Shown here: positions 18,031 to 26,896 of the stretch, in pieces | Layout of the letters: each line of letters opens with the position of its first letter | How positions within the stretch are numbered: position 1 is the first letter of the stretch | Assembly: GCF_007860125.1 (NCBI RefSeq) | Contig: NZ_SJPW01000005.1 | Location: 1 to 64,000, forward strand | Direction: 5' to 3' | Length of the DNA: 64,000 bases | Source: Rubripirellula tenax | GTDB taxonomy: Bacteria; Planctomycetota; Planctomycetia; Pirellulales; Pirellulaceae | Position numbers and translations under genes: made by a program | Notes under the pieces: generated by a model | Database searches by the model: none | What the model saw: only the letters and a program-made list of their open reading frames with translations | What the model was told of the DNA's origin: nothing

Positions 18031-18879
18031 CTACAGTTTTTCGATCAGCGATTTACGCTGAGCAGCAATTGCGGTGAGCAACCTTGTAACGCGGCTTTCG
18101 ATTTCGTCCGCGAAGTAGCTGGTCATTTCAAACACCGAAGTGTCCGCTTTCAAAGCGTCGAAGGGCTTCAGCAAATCGGCATCGAATTTGATATCCGAGT
18201 TCTTTTCGGCGGCGGCAAGGTACGCCTGTGCGACCATCACATGACGATACGATTGTTCGGTGTCATGACGGTACTGTGTTTTCGCCTTCAACAGGGCTTC
18301 TTGGGCGATTTCCTTTTTCAGCTCGGGATCCTTCTTTGTTTCAGCAGCTTTGACGTCAGTGCTTCCAATCCAACGTTTCGACCGGGCATCGTCATCAAAC
18401 GTATCGGCACGAAGCACATGCGACTTCGCGGTTACCAGTAGTGCCAAGGTCATCAAGTTCTTAAGTTTCTCGTCGGAGGGGACGTTTTCCTGGCTGGCGA
18501 TGGACTCAACAGCGTCATCGATTCGCCCGGCCGCGCCGATGATGCCTTCTTCGCCATCCGTATTTGCGGCCGAGGCAGCGAGCAACAGCCATGCGGATAC
18601 CTTTTCAAGAGCGGCCGTCAGCTCTTTCGGCTTGCCCTTGCCAATCAAAGCTGCCGCTTCCTCGGTTCGATCAAGGGACTCGTAGCAAAGCGGCCAATAA
18701 GCCTGGCGCGAAACGACGACCCAGGAGCGTGACCAGTCGGGGCGTTCCTCCGTGAAAACGACACGATTCTTTGCGTCGACGGCGACACCGGCCTCGTCAG
18801 CTTGTGCGACTCGGACAAGCGAAGACTGCGTCATGGGTAGGGCGACCAAGCCGAACATGAAAATGCGGACAAGACTCAT
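18031..18879 (-). CDS. Exported alpha-helical protein of unknown function
   Basis: The 282-residue product starts with a signal peptide (MSLVRIFMFGLVALPMTQSS, cleavage expected near AQA). The mature part is mostly helical, with many alanine, glutamate and lysine residues and no cysteine pairs or known catalytic motif. A segment DDAVESIASQENVPSDEKLK and repeated helix pairs suggest a TPR-like or bundle fold. The frame is open from 18996, but ATG 18879 gives a clean signal sequence. I do not recognise the family. It is divergent from the ankyrin gene at 19351. Confidence 0.7.
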   Translation of the reverse strand: MSLVRIFMFGLVALPMTQSSLVRVAQADEAGVAVDAKNRVVFTEERPDWSRSWVVVSRQAYWPLCYESLDRTEEAAALIGKGKPKELTAALEKVSAWLLLAASAANTDGEEGIIGAAGRIDDAVESIASQENVPSDEKLKNLMTLALLVTAKSHVLRADTFDDDARSKRWIGSTDVKAAETKKDPELKKEIAQEALLKAKTQYRHDTEQSYRHVMVAQAYLAAAEKNSDIKFDADLLKPFDALKADTSVFEMTSYFADEIESRVTRLLTAIAAQRKSLIEKL

Positions 18880-19350
18880 CAACAGGACTCCAAAATTCAG
18901 GAAGTGAAAAGACAGGCGGAATCTTGCCACCCAACACGCTTTCGTGCGACTCGGTAACAAGCTCGAAGCGATCGGGAATGCAGGGGAAGCACTCACTTCG
19001 CTTGCTCAGAGCTTGTCGATGAACCGAATTTGCAATGCAAATGGCATGAATCATCAAACATCATGCAACCACACCTCAGAATGTGAGATTCCGATGAAAC
19101 CGCTGTTGGTTGAGCGAGATTGACTAGAAAACCCCCATTGGGGCGGTAGTTCCGAATTTCTTTTCCGAAAGGTCAAAATAAATATCGCGGTTGCCCGTGA
19201 TCAAGACGGGTGACCCGGTGCGATTTCCATCGACTCAAGGGATCGAATCTGAGGTAGAGTTCTCGTTCGTTTGGAACAGTGACTCGTCGTGGCAACTCGC
19301 GGGCGCGTTCCAGCTGATCAACGCCGATCCAATCCGCTAAGATACCTTGC
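18880..19350. other. Intergenic region before the ankyrin lipoprotein gene
   Basis: About 470 bases between divergent genes. No gene is seen. A small CCCCATTGGGG hairpin is near 19133. Both flanking promoters are expected here but none can be placed with confidence. Confidence 0.4.
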
Positions 19351-20046
19351 ATGAATCAAACCATTTTTTACCAACGCCGCGCTGTTGCGTTTTCTGTATC
19401 GCTGGTCGTTCTTCTGGTCGCCGGCGGATGCGGTGCTGCAGTCGAATCGAACGCTTCGCGTGACGCGTCGACGGAAGTCCCGTCCACCGACACGGCAAGT
19501 GAGTCCGAACCGTTTGAGGATTCGGAAGTATCCACGAGTGTTGCCCAGAGCACCGTCGGTTCTGCGTCGGTCCGCTACAGCGACGAGGCTTTTCGAGTCG
19601 CTGCACACGACGGAAATATCGACATCGTTCGCGATGCGTTGGCGGCCGGAACCAAAGTCGACGCGCCCGATCCGGATCGCAAGTACACGGCACTGTTGAT
19701 GGCCGCCTATAACGGTCACAGCCATGTGGTGAAAGTGTTGCTGGAAAACGGCGCCGAGGTGGACGCCCGCGACTTCGAAGGCAAGACGCCGCTGATTCAT
19801 GCCGCATCGGGCCCGTTTCCCGACGCGGTAGCGATGCTGATCGATGCCGGTGCCAACATCAACGCGACCGAGACCACCGAAGGGTTCACGGCCTTGATGA
19901 CGGCTGCCGCGATGGGAGAAGCGGATGTCGTTAAGCTGTTGCTCGTACGAGGCGCTGACCCAACCGTCGTTGACGCTGACAACGACACCGCGAAAAACCA
20001 CGCAATCAATGCGGGAAAATCTGACGTCGCGGAACTGCTGCCCTGA
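19351..20046 (+). CDS. Ankyrin-repeat lipoprotein
   Basis: The 231-residue protein has a lipoprotein signal with lipobox LVAGGC, so it should be lipid-anchored. A polar Ser/Thr/Glu linker (about 28-75) leads to four ankyrin repeats (about 80-230) with typical patterns: AAHDGNIDIVRDALAAGTKV, TALLMAAYNGHSHVVKVLLE, TPLIHAASGPFPDAVAMLID and TALMTAAAMGEADVVKLLLV. Ankyrin arrays bind partner proteins; the partner is unknown. It stands alone, followed by the 96-bp palindromic element at 20080. Confidence 0.9.
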   Translation: MNQTIFYQRRAVAFSVSLVVLLVAGGCGAAVESNASRDASTEVPSTDTASESEPFEDSEVSTSVAQSTVGSASVRYSDEAFRVAAHDGNIDIVRDALAAGTKVDAPDPDRKYTALLMAAYNGHSHVVKVLLENGAEVDARDFEGKTPLIHAASGPFPDAVAMLIDAGANINATETTEGFTALMTAAAMGEADVVKLLLVRGADPTVVDADNDTAKNHAINAGKSDVAELLP

Positions 20047-20079
20047 TGATCGGGTGCTCAGGCGATTCGGTTCCTATAC

Positions 20080-20175
20080 AGCCTGTTGAAAAAGGGGGCT
20101 GACCCTCTCCGACGTTTCGAATTCACAATGTTTCAGCAACGTCTCCAAAGGGTCAGACCCCTTTTTCAACAGGCT
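20080..20175. repeat. 96-bp MITE-like palindromic element, copy 1
   Basis: The element is bounded by terminal inverted repeats AGCCTGTTGAAAAAGG and CCTTTTTCAACAGGCT. The interior again has inverted GGTC-type segments. An inverted copy with few differences is at 37266-37360. The ends and size fit a small non-autonomous palindromic repeat. The long stem could also act as a terminator after the ankyrin gene. Confidence 0.8.
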
Positions 20176-20230
20176 CGTTCGTGCATCTCTCTTTTCACTC
20201 GCTTTGTCCCACGCACAACAAGTCGACACG

Positions 20231-22072
20231 ATGATTCGTTTTGCCCTTGCCGCGTTGATCGCCGTTTCGGCTTTGTCCGTCACACACGGACAAACGAGCG
20301 GACGTGATCCGATCCGTTTGACCCACGGTCCCATGTTGGGCATGCCGACCGACCGTTCGGTTCGGGTCTGGGCACGAACATCCGATCCCGGTTCCTTTGA
20401 AGTTCACTACGGAACGAACCCCGATCAACTCAATCGGACCAGCCCCGCCGCCCAAACTTCGATCGATCACGACAACACCGGGTCCGTCACGATCGACCGT
20501 TTGCAAGCCGATACGCGGTTCCACTATCAAATTTGGGTCAACGGTCGACCGCACGGATTGCCGGGCAGCTTCATGACCTTGCCAAGCACCCCATTGTCGC
20601 GGAACGCCGAACACAACCCCGATGGATTGTTTAACTTTCGCTTTCAAATCGGATCGTGTGCAAACCAAAATCCGCTCCACGGACCCGGCCATCGTTTGCG
20701 AACGTACGAGCATTTAAACGCCGATTGGGCCGACAAAGTCAATTTCCACATCATGAATGGGGACTGGCTGTACGAGGAACTCCGCACTTATCCGGCCGAA
20801 GCTTGGCGACTCGTTCAAGGCGTCGACGAAGTCCCCAAGGTTGTCGAGGTCGCGCCGACCATTGTCGGAGTATGGGAAAACTACAAGCTGTACCTCGATC
20901 GTGGCGTGGAATTGGCGAAGTGGCACCGTCACGTGCCCAGCATGTTTACCTTCGACGATCACGAGCTGGTCAATGACATTTGGGGCTCGGGGGAAGCAGG
21001 CAAGCGTCATCGACGAACTGTTTTTCGCGACATCGGCACGCAGGCTTGGTTTGACTATTTGGGTTGGGCGAACCCGATGGCACACGACCACCCGGTCCAC
21101 TTTGGTACTGGTTCGATGAAGGCTGGCAGCGAAGTGCTGTTCGATGCGTCAGCCGATTTCCAAGCCATGCCGATCGACCAAATGTCGAACCTCCATGTCC
21201 ACTGGGGCACGCCCGAAGCCGGTGTCAATGAAATGGTCTTTGATGACGACAGCGGCGAAGCAAACTCGTACGTCTACGACATTGTCGAAGTGATTGACAA
21301 ACACAATCTGCGTTTGCACATGCCGGCGAAAGTCGACAGCGGTTCGCTGAGCTACTCGATCGGCCGACGAAGCTATGGCAGTTACCGCGTCGCGAATTGC
21401 GAGTTTTATATCCTGGATACTCGCGGCGATCGTGACATGCACGACATAAGCCAACGTGACAAGCCGGGTGTTTCGATGCTTGGCAAAGCCCAGCATGATT
21501 GGCTGCTTGAATCGATGAAGGAAAGTGACGCTGATTTCTTTTTCGTCATCTCGTCGGTACCGTTCATGATCCCGCACAGCGGCGCGGGTGGGTTCGAGGC
21601 TGACAACGAAAACAAGGAAGAGGCGTGGACGGGATTCATCGCCGAACGTGAATCGCTAATTGACGCCTGGGACGCGATTGGGAAAAAGGTTTTTGTGATG
21701 ACGGGCGATCTGCACAACAGTTTTGCGATCAAAGTCACCGACAACGTCTGGGAATTCTGCTGCGGCCCGCACAACAGCGTCAACCACGTCCCCGCGCTCG
21801 ACGAAAGCGATCGCCCGGCAACCGGGACATGGAAATTTGGTCCGCGGGAAATGGATATTCGATGGAGCAGTTATTTGCTGCCCGACCTTCCTCGCGAAGA
21901 GCGAATGTATCCGTATTTCTGCGTCGTCCAAGTCAACAACGTCTTCAATATGCCCAAGAAGTTGGGCGGCAAACGGCTGGTCGCTTACCCCCATCCGCAA
22001 ATCATCTTTCAGTACTACGACGGGCGTTCAGGCGAACTCGCCTATGCCGAATCGGTCACGATGGATCATTGA
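20231..22072 (+). CDS. PhoD-like alkaline phosphatase/phosphodiesterase
   Basis: The 613-residue protein has a signal peptide (MIRFALAALIAVSALSVTHG). An N-terminal Ig-like PhoD domain (about 25-125) with WARTSDPGSFEVHYG is followed by a metallophosphoesterase domain. Metal-binding motifs are QIGSCANQNP, MNGDWLYEE, TFDDHELVNDIWGSGE and, near the end, VMTGDLHNSFA with CCGPHNSVNH. It should hydrolyse phosphomonoesters or diesters outside the cytoplasm. PhoD enzymes are usually twin-arginine substrates; no RR motif is seen here, so Sec export is likelier. The frame is open from 20204 but ATG 20231 begins the signal peptide. Its stop overlaps the convergent gene by 7 bases. Confidence 0.88.
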   Translation: MIRFALAALIAVSALSVTHGQTSGRDPIRLTHGPMLGMPTDRSVRVWARTSDPGSFEVHYGTNPDQLNRTSPAAQTSIDHDNTGSVTIDRLQADTRFHYQIWVNGRPHGLPGSFMTLPSTPLSRNAEHNPDGLFNFRFQIGSCANQNPLHGPGHRLRTYEHLNADWADKVNFHIMNGDWLYEELRTYPAEAWRLVQGVDEVPKVVEVAPTIVGVWENYKLYLDRGVELAKWHRHVPSMFTFDDHELVNDIWGSGEAGKRHRRTVFRDIGTQAWFDYLGWANPMAHDHPVHFGTGSMKAGSEVLFDASADFQAMPIDQMSNLHVHWGTPEAGVNEMVFDDDSGEANSYVYDIVEVIDKHNLRLHMPAKVDSGSLSYSIGRRSYGSYRVANCEFYILDTRGDRDMHDISQRDKPGVSMLGKAQHDWLLESMKESDADFFFVISSVPFMIPHSGAGGFEADNENKEEAWTGFIAERESLIDAWDAIGKKVFVMTGDLHNSFAIKVTDNVWEFCCGPHNSVNHVPALDESDRPATGTWKFGPREMDIRWSSYLLPDLPREERMYPYFCVVQVNNVFNMPKKLGGKRLVAYPHPQIIFQYYDGRSGELAYAESVTMDH

Positions 22073-23103
22073 TCCGTTGCCGCCGCCGTGATTTCCACAG
22101 TCACCGATCGATGGTCCGACCCCGTGGGCCCGCCGACTCGGTGCCCGACACATTGCAAACGGTCGCTGATCAGTACATGGTCGATGACCAAGCCGAACGG
22201 GAACCAACTTGGGCCGCTGTAGTGGGTCGGCGTGAAGTCGATGCCCGTGATCGCGCGATCCAGGCCGGATCCGTCGCTCAGATCCGCCAGCGCAGGCGAC
22301 CAAGGTGTCGCGTTGAGGTCGCCGATCAAAAGAAAATGACAGTCGGGATGCGAGGCCCGATCTTCCCGCAATTTTTCGGCAAGTAAACGCAAGTGCTCGT
22401 TGCGTTGGTCGAAGTTATGGTGGCTGACCGGCGGCAACGGATGGGTCACGTAGATCCGATACGTTTCTTGCCCCTTTGAAAACGTTGCTGCAATCGATTC
22501 AATCCCCTCGTCAAACGAGAACACGTCGACGTCGTCCAGCGGGTGCTTTGAAAACAGTCCGATTCCGAAGTCGTAGCTGCTGATTGGACGGACAACGCGA
22601 TAGGGATATCGATGAGACGAGTGCTCGATCATTTTTTCCGACAACTCGTGACTCAATTCCACCACGCCGAACACGTCCGGCGAAGCTCTCAGGATGTCGG
22701 CAATCACTTCGCCATGACGTTGATTCTTGGTCAACGCATTGGACACCGTGACAGTAAGGTCTGGTGCCGGATCGCCAAATTTCGTCGATGGATTGGGATC
22801 GAATCGCCCAGCCGATCCACCGCCAGTCAACCATGGTGCATGCAGCGCGAGTGCGATCAGCATCATCATCGCAACGAATCCTTGTTGGCGGAACATCGCG
22901 ACGGCCAACATCACGACGATCACCGTGCATTGCTGAATTCGTAGCTCGGCAAGCAAGTTCATGCACCAATGCAGGGGCGCCGTCCACGTCAGCACGCTGA
23001 CGAAGCAAAGGACGCCTGCCGAGGCAACCCAAAAGACCTTTTCGAGATTTCGTTCGCGCGTCGGCGGACGTTTCTGCAACTCGTTAGATACGTCGGCATC
23101 CAT
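22066..23103 (-). CDS. Membrane-anchored endonuclease/exonuclease/phosphatase family protein
   Basis: The 345-residue protein has a cytoplasmic start, three membrane helices (about 25-45, 55-70 and 75-95), then an EEP-fold catalytic domain. Conserved residues of the fold are visible: NALTKNQRH (Asn), FGVVELSHEL (Glu), LIGDLNATPWSP (Asp/Asn) and IDHVLIS plus GSDHRSVTVEI (Asp-His). Such domains cleave nucleic acid or phosphoester bonds; topology puts this one outside the cytoplasmic membrane. It is 6 bases downstream of the lectin-like gene on the same strand and probably co-transcribed with it. Confidence 0.85.
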   Translation of the reverse strand: MDADVSNELQKRPPTRERNLEKVFWVASAGVLCFVSVLTWTAPLHWCMNLLAELRIQQCTVIVVMLAVAMFRQQGFVAMMMLIALALHAPWLTGGGSAGRFDPNPSTKFGDPAPDLTVTVSNALTKNQRHGEVIADILRASPDVFGVVELSHELSEKMIEHSSHRYPYRVVRPISSYDFGIGLFSKHPLDDVDVFSFDEGIESIAATFSKGQETYRIYVTHPLPPVSHHNFDQRNEHLRLLAEKLREDRASHPDCHFLLIGDLNATPWSPALADLSDGSGLDRAITGIDFTPTHYSGPSWFPFGLVIDHVLISDRLQCVGHRVGGPTGSDHRSVTVEITAAATDQ

Positions 23104-23109
23104 CGGTAA

Positions 23110-23844
23110 CTATTCAAACGTACTTTGGATCAACACGTAAATCTTTCCATCGTTATCCGACGGATCGATGTCGAACATCCGCAAAAACAACCGCCCCGAT
23201 TTTTCCGCGATGAAGTCCTTACCATCACTCAGCAACATTGGTTTTCCGTCTTCTAGTTCCTTCGGCGACGAAGCAATGACGGCGATCAGCGAACCCAACT
23301 TGATTCGACCGTCTTTGGGACGCATTTCTTCCGGGATCTCGATTCCACCTGGGCCGGTTTCGTAAACGACTTTCCAAGTCCCCTTGATGCCGATTCGCAC
23401 GGGCATGCCTTCGACCAGCGAGGCGCCCGAGTCTTGCCATCCTTGGTTTGCTTGAACATCGACTAGCTTTTTGTCCTGCATCGCTTGGTTGCCCAGGATG
23501 CGCTGCAACGCCTGCTCGGCCGCCGTATTGCTGGGCACCAGCCGCACCAGCGACTCATAGACCTCACGAGCCTTTTCGAATTGCTTTTTACGTTCGAACT
23601 CCGTCGCAAGCTTCTCGGCTTTCGCAACGAATTCTTTGTGGAGAGTCAGAAGTTGCGGGTCAGTCGGCAATTCGGCTTGGCTTTCCGCGATCTCTCGCAT
23701 CCGTTGCTGCATTTGCTGTTGAGCTTGCTGTTGTTGCTTCATCGCTCGGCGCGCTTCGGGCGATTGGGCAGCGACCCGCAGCGTGGGCTGCGAAAGAAAG
23801 CCCAGTGCTATGGCGAACGTGATCGAAAGGTATCGGGTTTGCAT
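23110..23844 (-). CDS. Exported coiled-coil protein with PA-IL-like lectin domain
   Basis: The 244-residue product has a signal peptide (MQTRYLSITFAIALGFLSQP). A glutamine-rich coiled coil (about 30-55) precedes a TPR-like helix pair (about 70-105, KAREVYESLVRLVPSN). The C-terminal 110 residues match the LecA/PA-IL galactose-binding fold: GWQDSGASLVEGMPVRI, KLGSLIAVI, FIAEKSGRLFLRMFDIDPSDNDGKIYVLI. In lectins of this type the Asp/Asn run binds calcium and sugar; here DNDGK keeps that character. ATG 23844 is preferred to the upstream start at 23901. Its partner on the same strand is the EEP gene. Confidence 0.75.
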   Translation of the reverse strand: MQTRYLSITFAIALGFLSQPTLRVAAQSPEARRAMKQQQQAQQQMQQRMREIAESQAELPTDPQLLTLHKEFVAKAEKLATEFERKKQFEKAREVYESLVRLVPSNTAAEQALQRILGNQAMQDKKLVDVQANQGWQDSGASLVEGMPVRIGIKGTWKVVYETGPGGIEIPEEMRPKDGRIKLGSLIAVIASSPKELEDGKPMLLSDGKDFIAEKSGRLFLRMFDIDPSDNDGKIYVLIQSTFE

Positions 23845-23962
23845 TGAACGACATCCAGAGTGAGTAAAGCAGTCTTCTACGCGACCGGCAGGAAAGATCA
23901 CTTACGATCGCGGTGAGACATTTACCGCGATCCTACTTTTAAACCGTACCCGTAAAACCGAT

Positions 23963-25363
23963 TCAGACTTCGATTTGGTAGCCTTCTCGCTGCTCGCGAG
24001 CAATCATCGAATTGGCTTCGTCATCGCCAATGAAGACCTCCTTGCTGGGGTCCCATTTGACTTTGCGGTCCAAACGCATTGCAATGTTCGCCAAGTGGCA
24101 AAGACTGACACTTCGGTGGTGCGAGTTCACGTCGCTGATCGGAGTACCTCCTTCACGAATGCATTCGAAGAAGTTCGCCATGTGGTTGCCTGGTTTCTTG
24201 CCGTGGCAAAGTTTGTCCACGGCTTCTTGCAACCAATCGGGCCCGCGTCCGCCAATCGGGCTTCCATCGGCCGCTTCGCCCGAGCCCCATTCATCGACGC
24301 CAATCTTGTGCGCGACGCCCAGTTCTTCGGCGGGTTTTCCAGACAAGCCACCGCGATTGACTCGGATACGTCCCTTGTCGCCGCTGATGATCAGTTCGTT
24401 TTTCCCCGAATACAATCGCGCGGTGTGACCGCCTTCAAATTCGAACTGACAATCGAAGTCGACGGCAACGTTGAACCCATTTTCAATTTTTGGATAAGTA
24501 CCTTTTCCTTGGATCGAAGTGGGGCCCGAATCGCTCATGCCCATCGCCCACATCGCAATGTCGCCGTGGTGAACGCCCCAATCCGTGACCTGGCCGCCGC
24601 TGTATTCGAGCCACCATCGGAAATCAAAATCGCAACGCTCGGGACAATACGGGACCTTCGGCGTTTGACCAAGCCACTTGTCCCAGTCCAAATGCTCAGG
24701 CACCGGCGCAGCCTTGTACGGGCCACCTTTCTCGCCGTTACCGACGCTGATCAGACAATCGAGTGTTTCGCCCAGCATACCGCTTTGAGCAATCGCGACC
24801 GCGTGCAGAAAGACTTGGTCGAATTCGCTCCTTTGTTGCGTCCCGACTTGGAAAATCTTTCCGGTTTCCTTGGCGACCTGACAAACCTGCTGGCCTTCGC
24901 GAATGGTCAGGCTGAGCGGTTTCTCGCAATAGACGTGCTTACCAGCACGCATCGCGTCGATCGCGATTTTGGCGTGCCAGTGATCGGGTGTGCCGATGGT
25001 CACCGCGTCGATGTCGTCGCGCGCGATCAAATCTTCGTAGTCTTTGTACATTTGGCAATTGCCTTTGTACCGATCGGCGAAGAACGCCGCCGCCTTGCTG
25101 TTCACATCGGCAACCGCCACCATATCGCCCAGGACGCCGGCCTGGTGCCCGATGACCGCACCGCGGCCGGGGTGATCCCCGTCGCCTGTGTAACGGTTCG
25201 AATAGATACTGGTCCCGATCGAACCAATGTGCAGCTTGTCGTTCGCCGACTCTGCCTTTGCGGACGCGGAAGTCCAAAAGTACGGTGTTGCAGCTACGGT
25301 TGCGATACTGGCGGTCTTCAGAAAATTGCGACGTGTTGCTGGTGAATGCACAGAGTCTGTCAT
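23963..25363 (-). CDS. Gfo/Idh/MocA-family oxidoreductase with twin-arginine signal
   Basis: The 466-residue protein starts with a twin-arginine signal, ATRRNFLKTASIATVAATPYF, so it should be exported folded. The NAD(P)-binding Rossmann part follows (LHIGSIGTSIYSNR, MVAVADVNSK) with the family motif TPDHWHAKIAIDAMRAGKHV and YCEKPLSLTIREG. The C-terminal substrate domain includes WDKWLGQTPKVPYCPERC and GGQVTDWGVHHGDIAMWAMG. Planctomycetes carry dozens of these enzymes, which oxidise or rearrange sugars; the substrate cannot be predicted. ATG 25363 is favoured over 25411 because it places the RR motif near the start. Confidence 0.9.
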   Translation of the reverse strand: MTDSVHSPATRRNFLKTASIATVAATPYFWTSASAKAESANDKLHIGSIGTSIYSNRYTGDGDHPGRGAVIGHQAGVLGDMVAVADVNSKAAAFFADRYKGNCQMYKDYEDLIARDDIDAVTIGTPDHWHAKIAIDAMRAGKHVYCEKPLSLTIREGQQVCQVAKETGKIFQVGTQQRSEFDQVFLHAVAIAQSGMLGETLDCLISVGNGEKGGPYKAAPVPEHLDWDKWLGQTPKVPYCPERCDFDFRWWLEYSGGQVTDWGVHHGDIAMWAMGMSDSGPTSIQGKGTYPKIENGFNVAVDFDCQFEFEGGHTARLYSGKNELIISGDKGRIRVNRGGLSGKPAEELGVAHKIGVDEWGSGEAADGSPIGGRGPDWLQEAVDKLCHGKKPGNHMANFFECIREGGTPISDVNSHHRSVSLCHLANIAMRLDRKVKWDPSKEVFIGDDEANSMIAREQREGYQIEV

Positions 25364-25652
25364 GGGTGTGGAGTGACTGCGAAAATGGAGATCGGATACG
25401 TGCGAAATCACGAGTTCGAAGAAGTCATCTTAGCGAGTCCCGATCGCGAAACAATGCGATCCGACGTTTGGGTTCTTCAATGTTGCGTCGGTTTTCGCCG
25501 ACCAGACACGGTCGGGGTTCTACGAAATTCGTCGTCTTTACCTATGCAAGGCGATTAGCATGGGATCGTCGCTCGAATTCGCCGAAGCCACCGACACGTT
25601 GAAGCCACCGACCCATTCGACTCGGATACCTTTTTCTACTTTAAAGTCCCCT

Positions 25653-26324
25653 ATGAAACCCCGTTTGAAAATCGTGGTCGCCGTCGTGGTGGTCCTGCTA
25701 ACGCTCGCCGCGATTATTGTTCCGCAATTGATTCCCAAGCCGTATGTGGCGACGGCGTCGCAACAACGTCAGTTCACATTGAATTGTGACTTTGCGAAGT
25801 TCCGACAAATCATGGTGCGAACCAACGCGACGAAAGCGATTGTCAATCGTGATGGTATGGAACTGATCAACGAGAGTATCGAGGAACTGAATCTCGATTC
25901 GTCGAAGGACGAACGACCGCTTCTGAACGCGATCCTTGGCAAGTCAAAATCGGAACTCGACGCGATTCGCACGATCACCGTCAGCGTGAACGACCCATAC
26001 GCCAAAGTGGACCAATTGAAACTGCGCCAAGTTGCCGACATCGACACGGATCAAATGAACGTCAACACGGCAGCGATCGGTCGCCAAGGGAACATTCACG
26101 ACTATGCGACCACGTTGACGGCAAGTCGCGATGGCAATGAAACCAAAGTCGAATTGACTCTCGACATGAAAATTGAGCTATCTTTGCCGTCGATGTTTCG
26201 CGGCCGCGCCGATACCCAAGTGGCTGATACAGCGACAAACGCATTGGCTGATCAAGAAGCCGCGATCACCGAGTTAGTGATCGAGAACGCGGACAAGGCG
26301 TTGATCCTTCCGAAGCTGAAATAG
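25653..26324 (+). CDS. Single-pass membrane protein of unknown function
   Basis: The 223-residue protein has a short basic start and one membrane helix (about 5-27, IVVAVVVVLLTLAAIIVPQL). The external part has a globular look with mixed alpha/beta predicted by eye and a C-terminal helix (ALADQEAAITELVIENADKAL). No catalytic motif is visible. The segment after the helix resembles a periplasmic ligand or lipid-handling fold, but I do not recognise a family. The gene is flanked by genes on the opposite strand, so it is transcribed alone. An upstream in-frame start at 25560 is possible but less likely. Confidence 0.7.
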   Translation: MKPRLKIVVAVVVVLLTLAAIIVPQLIPKPYVATASQQRQFTLNCDFAKFRQIMVRTNATKAIVNRDGMELINESIEELNLDSSKDERPLLNAILGKSKSELDAIRTITVSVNDPYAKVDQLKLRQVADIDTDQMNVNTAAIGRQGNIHDYATTLTASRDGNETKVELTLDMKIELSLPSMFRGRADTQVADTATNALADQEAAITELVIENADKALILPKLK

Positions 26325-26454
26325 GGCGCTAGCAACATTTCATTTTCTGTCGAATTGGAATCAGCAGAAATTCCGGCGATTCAGGAAAACCGAAGACTGG
26401 CGAGCCCCGATAGGGTGCGAACCCAAACAAACTTTGCCGACTAGAACGCCGGCA

Positions 26455-26886
26455 CTACTGAGTAAGCGTCGCGTCTTGCGACTGTTTGGTCAATTCACTT
26501 TCGCGCGCTAGCGTGCAAGTGGTCGTGATGGTTTTGCCTGCGAAGAATTTGCTGTAGGCGTACAGATTGCTGTCCATGGGCGTGGTGACGACAACTGTTA
26601 TTTCAGAAGTCCTTGGTGTGATCGTTGTTGGAGTCACGGTGATTACCGCGTCTACGATTCCGAGCGTATCAATGTTTGCTTGAACGACTTGTTGAATACC
26701 CGATGCTGTTCGTCCCGGCAGTATACCCTCGCGAGCCCCTTCGTACGCAGCCAATGCCGCGGTGTTGCGGACATTCTGTGCGCGTGAAAAATCAATTGCC
26801 GCGAACAGCAACCCGAAGATGATCGGAATGACCAACGCCATCTCCACCGCGGTGGTCCCTCGACGTGAATGCTTCTTACGACTCAC
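26455..26886 (-). CDS. TadE-like pseudopilin
   Basis: The 143-residue protein has a basic leader and the TadE signature RRGTTAVEMALVIPIIFGLL (membrane helix about 10-32), followed by AAYEGAREGI. A short extracellular domain rich in Thr/Val follows. TadE proteins are minor pilins of the Tad (Flp) secretion machine and are cut by the TadV-type peptidase. It ends a three-gene unit, 10 bases after the TadG-like gene. Confidence 0.88.
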   Translation of the reverse strand: MSRKKHSRRGTTAVEMALVIPIIFGLLFAAIDFSRAQNVRNTAALAAYEGAREGILPGRTASGIQQVVQANIDTLGIVDAVITVTPTTITPRTSEITVVVTTPMDSNLYAYSKFFAGKTITTTCTLARESELTKQSQDATLTQ

Positions 26887-26896
26887 AGTTGATTGA

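Noticed and set aside
23975-25345. A 456-codon open frame on the plus strand opposite the Gfo/Idh/MocA gene.
   Set aside because: It is an antisense shadow of a clear protein; its translation has no domain pattern and is a by-product of codon use.
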